Below, one piece after another: positions 53,318 to 63,016 of a DNA stretch of 64,000 bases (its first letter is position 1; each line of letters starts with the position of its first letter). A program made the position numbers and the translations under genes. The DNA is from Rachicladosporium sp. CCFEE 5018 (taxonomy: Eukaryota > Ascomycota > Dothideomycetes > Cladosporiales > Cladosporiaceae), in the NCBI GenBank assembly GCA_002077045.2, contig KZ111202.1:24726-88725 (forward strand), given 5' to 3'. The notes beneath the pieces are model-generated. The model was not told the DNA's origin. It searched no databases and was given only the letters and a program-made list of their open reading frames with translations.

Positions 53318-54429
53318 TCACAGCTGGACTTCATTGTTCAGCAGCCTGACTTCCTCGCCAGGCTTGAAGGCTGGGAGACCGATGTATGGACAGCCATCGC
53401 ATCTGAACGCATCTCCCAAGGCGCAATTCCCACACGAACCGACCTTGCCTTGCACGGTAAAGTCGACCTCGGTCAAGTCGTTGGCGGTAAGCTTGGCTAG
53501 ACTGGCATCGGCGTTTGCTCTCTTCTCCTTGTCCTCAGCTTCGATCCGCTGGGCAAGACCGCAGGAGCAGTCCTTGCAGGCCCGCCTTCGCTTGGTGTTG
53601 GGTTTGCATGCATCGGCTGTTGAATGTATTAGCATGTCGATCTAATCAAGTGGTCAAGGCTCGCGCAGCACTCACGTATCACAAGTGGCTTCCTCCTGTC
53701 CTCCTCCGTCAGCAGCGAGTCCGGATCAATCTTCTCCGCCCGCTCCAATTCTTCATTACTAGGAATCTCCATGTCGTCGTCCTCATCCTCGTCATAGTCC
53801 ATGTCCAGGTCGTCACTAGTATCGATGAATCCTACGCCTGCAGGTGTGGCTTTCATCACCCCATTGCCATTTCCGTTAGCCCCAGAGATTCCCCCACTCT
53901 TCCTCTTCGCTGTGCTGGCAGCTTCCACCGCATTGGCCGGTACAGCAGCAGCGTCGGCTTTTCTCCGTCCGCCAAAGCTAAGCTTGACAGTTTGCTCGCC
54001 AGCTGGCTTGACCTTCCTCATGGCCCCTCCTTCACCCTCCACCAGTCCCCCAAGAATCAGCTCCGTCCTATCCCGTGCTTCCAGTGCCCCACTCTGCGAC
54101 TTCAGCACTCCACCCTCTCTCAGACTGCGTACAAGCTTCGAGACTGCCTCCCGATTTAGCTGCGCCTCGCTCCGCACAGGCCCATCTACACTTGTAAGCA
54201 GCAGCACATGATCATATGTCGACTCTGGCAATGCTACAAGGCCTAGTGCAAGCCGGTCGAGCATCTGAATGTCTGTTGCTTTGCGATCATGAGACTCCAG
54301 AATGCGGTTGAGTGCCTCTGGATGTGCAGCCACTGAGGGTGGGGCGAGGAGGAGGGTCCGCTGCGAGGTGGCGTTGGAAGAGGACATGTCGAAGTCGGAC
54401 GTATTGTCCAGGAGTACAGAGGGCGCCAT
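53318..54429 (-). CDS. DRE2: Fe-S assembly protein Dre2 (anamorsin/CIAPIN1)
   Basis: Electron-transfer Fe-S protein that works with the diflavin reductase Tah18 early in cytosolic Fe-S assembly. Exons 54429-53676 and 53616-53318 give 350 residues. The N-terminal methyltransferase-like domain includes QRTLLLAPPSVAAHPEALNR. An acidic linker contains DDLDMDYDEDEDDDMEIP. The C-terminal CIAPIN1 domain holds the cysteine motifs ACKPN..RRRACKDCSCGLA (first cluster) and CGNCALGDAFRCDGCPYIG (second CxxC twin). The end FKPGEEVRLLNNEVQL is typical. The intron removes stops between IPDAC and the acidic part. Divergent from the membrane-protein gene, 223 bp away. Confidence 0.92.
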
Positions 54430-54652
54430 TATTGGGATGTCAGATCAGCGTTCTGGGCGCGAGAGGTAATGTAATGTGCATGAACTTGTCGCAATTGAAG
54501 TGCATATGAGTGGTGCTTGCAGACTGATGATCAAGCATCCACTTCAAATTCTGGCCGAGGTCGGAGACACGACTCTTGGACGCGACCTCACTTCATTGAC
54601 GACACGGCTGTTTATGCTATACGCGTTGCAGCAAGCAAGCTGCAGCTTCAAG

Positions 54653-55762
54653 ATGGTTCCATGGCAGACGTAGGTTGCTTATGTCTCATTACTACTGCTG
54701 AATCTGCTCGGCTAATTTCGCCACAGCATACAGTCTTTACTTATCTTCTTCGGCCCCTGGCTCATCCCGCTTGTCCTTTCCACATACCGCAGCATTCGAT
54801 CGCGGCCACAGTCTAGCTTACGCCCAGTATCACCAAAGACCCAGCTGGCATTGACTGTGCTGTTTCTCTCGGGGCTTGCTGCGCTACTGTCTACCCTGCC
54901 TCTTTTCCAACCCGAGAACATCTTCCGCGTGACGGAATCTCGACTGCAGACTCCAGGAGGTGTGCTCCTGACTCGCCTAAAAGCTCTACGACCTCTCACA
55001 TCGGCAGACGAGCGACTGCGTACGATCTTCGATCAGGGTGGTCTCGATGCGCGTCTACTGTATGCTCGTTTCGGCCCAGACGCCCTACTGAACTGCAATT
55101 TCGGCAAGCCCGGTGAGCGGGATGCAGAGTCTGCATATCTGCTCTATGCTGTGCCTGCGCTACTGATATCGCATGTCTTGCACCTGATCGCACTGGGTAT
55201 CACGACTTCAGCCTCCATCTGTGGCGTTGAAGGATCTCGCTGGCGAGTGCAAGCTTGTATTGCCGGCGTGCTCATCGCCGCGGCTGAGGTCTACATCATA
55301 GACAATTACGACAGCACTGCCAATCAGCGCAGTACGCGCGTCAGTGAGATCGACTTCCTCGCCTGGAAAATACCTGTCTTCCGTGGCCTTGCGATTGCGG
55401 CATTCGACGGCGTTCTAGGCTGGGTCATCTGGCTACAAGCTACCGGTCGTGCCTTTCTCACGCCGCCTCCGATGGCCGAGAAGCTCAGAGATCATGGCAA
55501 AGTGCTCGATCAGCTGCTCGCAAAGACTCGGAGTCTCGGCGTGGTCAAGAACGGCATTGCGAGAGACGCCGAACTAAAAGGCAAGGTCGATGCGTACTGG
55601 AGGAAAGATGCGGAGGTGATGCGCAGTGTACTCGAGGAGCCGGAGGTGCTTCAAGCGCAACGTGCGGCTCTGAGACGTATTGACCCCGTGCAGCTTGATC
55701 GAGAGGCAGGTGGGTTCGTCGAGGGGATCTTGAGCGGCGTTACTCTAGGCGCCGGGTCCTGA
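54653..55762 (+). CDS. Conserved multi-pass membrane protein of unknown function
   Basis: Exons 54653-54669 (17 nt) and 54727-55762 give 350 residues, beginning MVPWQTIQSLLIFFGPWLIP. Hydrophobic segments lie at about 7-25, 43-62 (TVLFLSGLAALLSTLPLF), 140-160 (YLLYAVPALLISHVLHLIAL), 180-197 (ACIAGVLIAAAEVYII) and 225-245 (AIAAFDGVLGWVIWLQATG). Between the second and third is the phrase RLQTPGGVLLTRLKALRPLT, which I recall from uncharacterised ascomycete membrane proteins. The C-terminal 100 residues are charged and helical (YWRKDAEVMRSVLEEPEVLQ). No enzyme motif. The tiny first exon is supported by phase and by the continuous hydrophobic start. Confidence 0.72.
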
Positions 55763-56056
55763 AGTGCGCCCGCGGCATGTCATGGTCTGATGCAGAATGG
55801 ATCTCTAGAGAGCCCTCAGGATCGGCGCCTTCGACTACAGTACCAAGAAACACTCCCACAACGATGTGAAGTGGAAGGTACCTACTGACAGCACACGTCA
55901 TGCTCAGGAGACTGCCATTCCATTCACTTCCTTGAATCACGTCTGTACGCTGCTAGCGTCTTGGCTTTTCCAGCCTTGTCTACTTGTTGCAACATCTCCT
56001 TGGTCACTCCAAAGCATCACAAACCTATAAACACTGTACACCAAACACACCGCGAC

Positions 56057-56776
56057 ATGGACATGGACACTTCGAAAGGCGCTCAGACGCGCATCAAACG
56101 TTCCGCCGCCGGCGAATACGACCACAGCCATTATCTTGATTCCTCCCTGTCCGGGTCGGCAGATGCTCCGATGCCGTGGGCCATGTCTTCGGCTGTTGCG
56201 GTCGCTGTCTCTGAGGATGACTTCCTCGACACTGCCGGCCTCGAGGCTTCATGGGGCTTCGACTTCACCCCTGCCAATACCACCGTGACGACCGCGCACG
56301 CTATTAAGCTATGGTCCGACATCGAAGATGACGATTCGGACATGCCTGCGATGACGCCTTTCGATGTGTCCGGCCTCGAGACGTCCGAGGGTACTGCCAC
56401 TTTCGTTCCTGGCAGCGAGCCGGTTGAGGCTCCCAGGACGCCTAATACTGGCAGCCACCTCTTCGACCGTTTTGCATGCCCTATGGGCTTACATGGAGCA
56501 CATCGCATGTGCAATTGGGCATGCAGTGAGTTCGAGTCCTTTATCATAAACTGTGACCTGAGACTGATTCAACCTAGACAACGCTGTTACATTACGCATG
56601 CCAGCTATGCACTGCTCGGTCTACGAACCGGTGGCGAAGCCAGGACGCTATGTGCCAAAACACGCTACGCCACCAGGACCGTCGGACTCGGCTCTTCCAC
56701 GACTATGCGCTCACTACGCCTCATTGCGAAGGGAGTACACTTCGATCAGGATGGCCCAGTCATTAGAAGCCCATGA
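56057..56776 (+). CDS. Unknown acidic protein, possibly the N-terminal part of the next gene
   Basis: From ATG 56057 (MDMDTSKGAQTRIKRSAAG) the frame reads acidic, Thr/Pro-rich sequence (LWSDIEDDDSDMPAMTPFDV) to LHGAHRMCNWAC. Unspliced it ends at 56776. A plausible 52-nt GT..AG intron, 56526-56577, would instead join it in frame to NNAVTLRMPAMHCSVYEP and then to the EXR/F-box-like segment beginning at 56751. I cannot decide between one fused gene and two. No family recognised. Confidence 0.4.
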   Translation: MDMDTSKGAQTRIKRSAAGEYDHSHYLDSSLSGSADAPMPWAMSSAVAVAVSEDDFLDTAGLEASWGFDFTPANTTVTTAHAIKLWSDIEDDDSDMPAMTPFDVSGLETSEGTATFVPGSEPVEAPRTPNTGSHLFDRFACPMGLHGAHRMCNWACSEFESFIINCDLRLIQPRQRCYITHASYALLGLRTGGEARTLCAKTRYATRTVGLGSSTTMRSLRLIAKGVHFDQDGPVIRSP

Positions 56777-57303
56777 CAGCATGCTCTTCCGCCTACCAGC
56801 TGAATTCCGCAACGAGATCTACGATCTCGTGATCCACTCCGCACTCGCACACGACGCCACGATTACCGGGATGACAGAGCCGCGTCATCTTCGCATGCCA
56901 CATGCGATGGCAACACTCCCAGCCAAGGCCACCAACACACCAAATCCCGTCCGCTTGCAAGCCAGTCCCAGCTCTGCTGTTGACCTGCAAGCTCATTCGC
57001 AAGGAGGCGATCGAGCTGTACACCACCGCCGTGGACAGCAAGTTGCAGAGAAGTGTGGCGGACCTCGGTATCTTCTGGACTGATCTCGGCGCTTTAAGCA
57101 AGGAGGCCCGCGCGAAGCGCTGGTCCGTTCAAAAGCGTGAAGATGCCAAGAGCTGGAACAGCCTACAAGCTGCAGCGATCGGGAGATGGTGCAAAGCGCT
57201 GCGTGAGTTGAAAAAGTCTGGCGAAGCAGCACTCGAGACTGCTAAACTCGAGACTGCTAAACTCGAGACTGCTAAACTCGAGACTGCTAACTACGAGTGG
57301 TAA
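56751..57303 (+). pseudogene. EXR/F-box-like gene with a probable frameshift
   Basis: From ATG 56751 the frame encodes MLFRLPAEFRNEIYDLVIHS (motif 1) and GMTEPRHLRM. The second motif, PALLLTCKLIRKEAIELY, is in the +1 frame, starting about 56940. No intron of credible length lies between, so one base was gained or lost between about 56900 and 56960. The second frame continues with charged helix and a LETAK repeat to TAA at 57301-57303. It could be a pseudogene, a sequencing error, or an unusual splice. Sequence type differs from the 29-36 kb array and resembles its two neighbours at 57.8 and 58.9 kb. Confidence 0.6.
57232..57291 (+). repeat. 15-nt tandem repeat, 4 units
   Basis: Four units of CTCGAGACTGCTAAA (last unit ends AAC) encode LETAK three times and then LETAN near the C-terminus of the flanking EXR-like frame. 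Units are identical apart from the final base, which indicates recent expansion. Confidence 0.95.
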
Positions 57304-57795
57304 CGGCAAAGAGATGCGGATGCGTGAGTTGGCGGAGTCCAAGGAGAAGGCTGCGAGCACGAGCGACGGTAGAAGCGGTGGGCCGATCCTGGGAAATCAT
57401 TACCTGGGACATCTCGAACCGGCTTCGACATAAACCCCAGGTGGTACCCCTGGGTCGTTGGCTGAAGTCATGAATGATGCGGCAATATTCTGGAGACGTT
57501 GTGTTGAAGACAGTGTGCTCGGCTTCTTTCACGAATGGTAGTAGCACATGCGTGCTGTCTTTACTTCTTCACGTGTCCTCACGCTCCCCTAGACATCAGC
57601 TAGGCGTCGCTCCTTCCATGTTAGCACGCGTTCCTATATTGACACTATTGTCAGCCGCTAACCTCTTGTCGTGCTTCTCATCATCAACATCGACCAATAA
57701 CACATCGTCCACAACAGACTACCACATCCACTGCCGCTGGTTCTTCTCGCTGTCTTGTTAGGGTAGAGTCGAAGGGATCACTGACACATCTCAAG
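57304..57795. other. Intergenic
   Basis: 492 bp between two EXR/F-box-like genes. Pyrimidine-rich before the next ATG; otherwise nothing seen. Confidence 0.45.
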
Positions 57796-58275
57796 ATGAA
57801 GCACAAGGCGATCATGAAGCCCCGCCATCAGCCGACCAGGTCATGCAAAGCCATAAATGCCCTGTCAGTCAAACACACACCACCACTCTTCCGCCTTCCA
57901 CCAGAGCTACGCGACATGATCTACGAGCTTGTCGGACACTCCACCCTCAACGATCCTTCCAAATCCTTCGCCCTCCTCCGCACCAGTCAGCAACTCCGCC
58001 TCGAAGCCAAGTCCAGCTGGAGCCAGGTGCTTGATGCCGAAGTCAACCGTTCGAGCGAAGAGACTCAGCAAGTGCAGGCAATCTGCGACATCGTGCGGAA
58101 GCGGCTCGTGGCGCGATTGCGCAATGACCCGAATCTACTCCGCGACAGAGTCTCTCTGCGACTTTACTATCTGCGGAAGGCGTTTTTGATGGCTATGGAG
58201 GAAATGGAGCAGTGGAAGGGCGAATTGCAGATGCTGTGTATTGAGATGTACAAGATGAGGACGGAGTGGCCCTGA
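57796..58275 (+). CDS. EXR/F-box-like protein, short form
   Basis: 159 residues. Basic leader MKHKAIMKPRHQPTRSCKAI, then PLFRLPPELRDMIYELVGHS (canonical LPPELRxxIY) and SFALLRTSQQLRLEAKSSW as the second motif. The rest is a charged helical stretch ending MEQWKGELQMLCIEMYKMRT. Intact frame. The phrase ELRDMIYELVGHSTL matches the NEIYDLVIHSAL of the preceding broken gene, so the two are probably duplicates. Function unknown. Confidence 0.72.
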   Translation: MKHKAIMKPRHQPTRSCKAINALSVKHTPPLFRLPPELRDMIYELVGHSTLNDPSKSFALLRTSQQLRLEAKSSWSQVLDAEVNRSSEETQQVQAICDIVRKRLVARLRNDPNLLRDRVSLRLYYLRKAFLMAMEEMEQWKGELQMLCIEMYKMRTEWP

Positions 58276-58896
58276 GGAGTGATGGTGGGGAGCCAGGTGG
58301 CTCCCGCTACCCAGGGTTGGGATGGAAGGTCGAGGGCTTGAGCATCGTACTCGGAGCTAGATCAACGTACGACTTGGTGGGATGCCAGGAGGGTGCTGCA
58401 GCGGAACCGATGCTGGGCCACAACGTCTTCGGAGAGTGAAGAGGTTGGTCGTAAGAGTCTAAGGCAGTCTCGCAAAGGCTAGGGCCGAGGAATCAGTCCG
58501 AAGGGGTGCTCAAGATTAGCTTTTGTGGGTTGATTCTTTGCTCTCTCCAAGCTGACTTCGTTTTCCTGCTTCCTCTGTGAGTGCAAGGCCCCTCTTCGTT
58601 CCTCCTTCGTGACTCTATGATCAATTAGCGCCTTGGCATGAAGACGCACTGGATGTTCTGATGTTCCTACTTCCTTAGTCGTGACACCACACGGACTGCT
58701 ACCTCGGAGCACGACTGTGAAATAACGCAGGGCGCAAACATGACGGAGCACGGTAAGAGCCCTAAACCTGCATAAAGTCCCACATATCTGACTATCCATA
58801 GAAGTCTGGTCGTGTGAGCAGTCCGCTCTGCTCGCGCACAGCACCGACGCCGACCAGGATTCGCTGAGCGACCAGTTGGACGTCAGTGTAATGTAA
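58276..58896. other. Intergenic
   Basis: 621 bp without a clear gene. A short plus-strand frame (ATG 58740) could be a 5' exon of the next gene, but I found no junction that joins it in frame. Confidence 0.4.
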
Positions 58897-59385
58897 AGCG
58901 ACGTTCCGCTGATTTTGCCGAGTCCATCGCCTTTGCCTGCACGACTCCTCCACCTCCCACCCGAGCTGCGCCTCATGATCTACGATTTGGTTTTCGCCGC
59001 CACGCTGTCAAGGGACCATGATCTGATAAAAAGAGCTTGTTACCCACTACCACCTCTATTCCGCGTTTGCAGTATCGTCCGCAACGAAGCTCTCGCACCA
59101 TGGAAGAGGTGCATGACTCGGACGTACGAAACGGAGAAGCTAGAGGTCCCCTGGCATAAGCCGATCACGGCCGAGATGGGTCTCATCTTACGCGAACGAG
59201 GAGGCGTGGAGATGTTTCCGCGGGACAACGCTCTCATGGTGTGGACCTTGACTGCGCGATACCTGTTGGAAGTGCAGAGGTATCGTTTGCTGAGAATGAC
59301 GACCATAGTATGGTGTGTCGCGGTGATTGCGAACGGCAGTGGTGATAACGAGGCGTATCTGCCCTCGACTGAATGGGAGCAGTGA
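58897..59385 (+). CDS. EXR/F-box-like protein, 5' end unclear
   Basis: The open frame follows a TAA at 58894-58896 and contains no ATG before motif 1, LLHLPPELRLMIYDLVFAAT. The second motif is PPLFRVCSIVRNEALAPW. A charged region (MTRTYETEKLEVPWHKP) and a hydrophobic terminal part (MTTIVWCVAVIANGSG) follow, to TGA at 59383-59385. Either an upstream exon was missed or the start is lost. It is the third member of the 56.7-59.4 kb group. Confidence 0.5.
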   Translation, partial: SDVPLILPSPSPLPARLLHLPPELRLMIYDLVFAATLSRDHDLIKRACYPLPPLFRVCSIVRNEALAPWKRCMTRTYETEKLEVPWHKPITAEMGLILRERGGVEMFPRDNALMVWTLTARYLLEVQRYRLLRMTTIVWCVAVIANGSGDNEAYLPSTEWEQ

Positions 59386-62300
59386 AGCACATCTGGTGCG
59401 ACGAGCCATGATGTCGACGGCTAGACTGTACGAAATGGAGGATGAAACACGGAGTGAGGAGCGAAGAGCGAGCTTTCGTGGGATGTGGCTCGAACCGAAG
59501 AACGTGTGTCTATTTGTCGGTCCAGACTCGGTGGGTCAGCAAGCATCCTCGAGCCAAGGCATTGAAAGGGGTCACGGTCCAGCAAGTCTATGCTCTCAAC
59601 GAAGTCGTCGCATATCTTGTGCTCCTCGATAGTCACTCATATTCGAAGCGGTTCTTGAACGTGTCAGTGTCACCTGCTTCACTTCTCCTTGAAGAATGTG
59701 ACCCGGCTAGCGCCCTTGGCACCAAACCCACCGAGCTTCCTTTGTTGTCAGTGGTTCAGTTCACTCACTGAAGCCCATTTGATCGCTGGGCAACATCGCT
59801 GGCGTCGTATGGTAGCATGGCGAGCACAAGTGAGGCATAAGAGTCTGCTAGTATGTTCGCTAGAGCTGACTCTCTCCTAGCATCGGTCCAGCCTGGAGTG
59901 CAGTTAATGGACGCGCATTTGATCACCACAGCCGACAATGAGGTTTATAGTAGTCCCGAGAATGCGTCGAAACTGTGCCTAGCAACGCTCCCGAGTATGC
60001 GCAACAGCCCAAGTCTCTATCAAAGACCCAATAGCACACTGTGTCTCGAAAGGTTCGAGGCAAGCGATCGGGGTGTCGATTGGCAATGGCCGGTCATGAC
60101 ATGGATACGTATGACGCATTGGGAGGCTTTCCAGGGCTTTTTACGCCTCTGACCCGGATGCATCGATCGTGCGAAGCGGCAAAGTTGAGAGCATGCCGAT
60201 CCAATGAGTGCGACGGGGAAGCGAGGATATTCAAGCAGCCGCAACGTCGATTCAGTACGTCAGGGGTGTGCCACGGAAACAGGCATTTAGTACAGGCTCG
60301 AAGTGGTATTGTAGGGCAGAGCAGTGTTTGGAGCATCCTTGCCGAGGCAGCGAGCTCACTCCCATAGCTTCCGGTCCGCACCACATTGTGGGTAGGGCGC
60401 ACCGCTTCTTGATCTCTACGAGCCGTTACGGTGCCACGAGTTGTATTGTAGGGGGGTTTCGTTACGCAAGGTAATCACAGCCAGTGCCGCTTTCATTTTG
60501 CGTTGGTTTCTCACCGAAGAGTTCATGGTAGGATCGTCATCCGATTTGTTGCCGGTTTCCAGAATTGGCTGCCTACGCTCGGTGGATGGGACCTTGTTCG
60601 ACTACTTGGATAAGTCTCGTGAAGAACCGAAGACATGGAGACATACTGCAAGTGGCCCTGGCCTTGGCACACGCAGCACTCCTGCTCGCTGATTGCTACC
60701 ACATGGGTGACGCACGCAGCGTCCAGGTCATGTGTGGTCGAGCGTGATGCTGTACACGGGAGGGACCACCGCAATTGGAGACACATGTATCACCGAAGCC
60801 CTTCGGCGTGATGGTCCATCGCGATAGGTACAGGCGAATGCTGAATTTCCTCCAGGACAGGCCCATAGAACCAGAGGCGGCATTTCCCTTCTTGGCCATA
60901 CAAGCGGCACCCCGTCAGGCATCGGCGGGCGGCGCCCAACACAGCACCAAAGGATTCAGCGTTGACTTGCCCACGAAGCATTTAAACAGGCACGTGCAAC
61001 GCCAGCGGACAACACGTTGCAGCTCAACCTCTGGCCAGATTCGCCGAAACGATGCCTTTACAGCCGAATGGCTTCGCGGGTGGTGCCCTCCACCTGCACC
61101 TGCAACACATTTGACACACATCCTCGTACTGGGAAAGGCTTGCACCGGCGTTGAGATGAGATCTGACTCCTTTCGCTCCTCGACGAGACCGAGAAATCCG
61201 GCGTGCTCCACCCGACGGAGTCGATCATCCGAAAACCGCGCCGAAGTGGTGGTTCTGGCCAGCCAAGGGCATGATGCCATCCTGAACAGCAATTGCGATA
61301 GATAGCAACACTGTATGTGTAACATGGAGCAAGTGAGGTCCCTGCGCTCCTTGCCTTTCGCGGCGCGGAGTTGGAGTAAGTACTGTAGCGACCCCTGGTA
61401 TGCATAGAGATAAAGCCCGTAGTCTCGGGATTGCTGCGGCGTGGTTCGGGATGACTTGCCAAGCATAGCTAACTCGAAGAGGCAAGGTTGTGGAAGTTTT
61501 CTGGAAGGGCAGCAGATCCGCCCTATGGCATGATCACTCCACTGGCAAGCATGACACGAAGTCGGCTGCATGCGGGCCCGAGAGGGCGTCCGCATAGGCT
61601 GGTAGCCTGATGGATGAGACCATAGTGTGCACTCCAAGATCTCGTCCCAGTAGATGCGAAGACCAACGCCTGGTACATGATCGACAAAACCTTCCGGGTA
61701 GCCAGATACTAGAGTTTGCTCCCCTTGCGCACAGAGTTTCTCTGCACGATCTCTCCCCACACTAACTCATAAGCGTCCATCACGCTGGGAGAAGGCCATC
61801 GGCGATCAGGACAAAGAGTCTCAGACTCGCAGCCAGGCACCCTGTCAGCGGTGTAAGTCAGCCGCACGCAGGCACTGCGGAGACTCTCGCGCCATCGTTT
61901 TGCAGCAGCAGCTCCTAACTGTCAACCTGGCGCGAGACCGCAGCAAAGTGGATGCTTCTCCCCTCCCAGCTCCAGCGAACCACATGCTTGCACAGGTGGA
62001 GCAGCGTGAAAAAGGCGCAGCTGCTAGGCTCCTTTGTCTCCTAGCGCCGCGTTTCGAATGCTTGTAGGGCGCGCGGTGATTGGCTTCGAAGGGCGGCTTC
62101 TGCGGGAGAAGGCATGTAGATGCATGCCTTTCGCAGTGGCTCTGGCGTAACTCTGCAGTAGCATGGCGGTGGTGTCTTGCTCTACTCGCGCTGTCGTCTC
62201 TTCAATCTCACCCGTGACTAATGAGACAATCGAACCCCGTTGTTGCTGATCCGTTCCGTTGTGCCACGACGCAAAATCGCGACACCGCCAGGCCTTCATC

Positions 62301-63016
62301 TTCGCTTCACCATTCCCAGTCGGCCCCAGCTGGTCACCGTCAGCCCTACCCTATTCCCCCGGCCTTACGACGGCCGTGCACCCAAACGACGCCTTACGGT
62401 GTGCACACTCTGTCTCTGGTGCAGCCCTTTTGCTTCGTTCTCTCACTTCCGAACCACTCATAACCGCACTCTCCATAATAGTAATTTGGCGCCTATCTGG
62501 AGCCTGGAAATACACTCAGCCCTATTACTGGCCAGTGTTGACCTGCGACTCGTCGCTGCACATTCTTGGATTCTTGGCCTGAGACCCGCATACCCGCTTC
62601 TCAGTCGCACCTTGAGACACACGCTGTGCGACACTACAGAGAGGCCGTAGCGTCACAACAGACTGTCGCCTTCTGGAAAGCTGCAGCCTTCTAGTGCTGA
62701 GCACCCGAACCTTCGAGCCTCGCCGTACCTGACACAACAGCAAGGCAAAGCAAGGGTCACGACCACTTCACGTGCTACGGCGCAGAGAACAGTAACGTCT
62801 TGCGAGACACTAGGTGGAGCAAACGAGCAAGGAGCAGCACAGGGTAGCATCAGCAACAGCAACACCCGAGTGCGCACACGCAAGTGAGACGACGGACAGA
62901 CCTGTTCGTCTCGCTACAAGCTGGCTTCCGCACAGCTGCCTCTGCGGCAACAAGTGTGCGTCAGCTTTGAGCGTCCTGCGAGGAAGGCACCTCGCACTAC
63001 GACTTTTCCGAGCGTT
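59386..63016. other. Gene-poor region, no gene recognised
   Basis: 3.6 kb. The longest ORF (minus, 61760-60915, 281 codons) is rich in Cys, Arg, Ser and Trp and has no motif. Other ORFs overlap each other on all frames. No transposon domain, tRNA or tandem repeat was seen. The last 1 kb probably contains the promoter and 5' UTR of the RGS gene. Confidence 0.4.

Noticed and set aside
56520..56560. tRNA B-box-like sequence (GAGTTCGAGTCC)
   Set aside because: It lies in a likely intron with no A-box or cloverleaf around it.
60915..61760. 281-codon minus-strand ORF in the gene-poor region
   Set aside because: No recognisable domain, unlikely composition, and competing ORFs in other frames. It cannot be excluded but is not supported.
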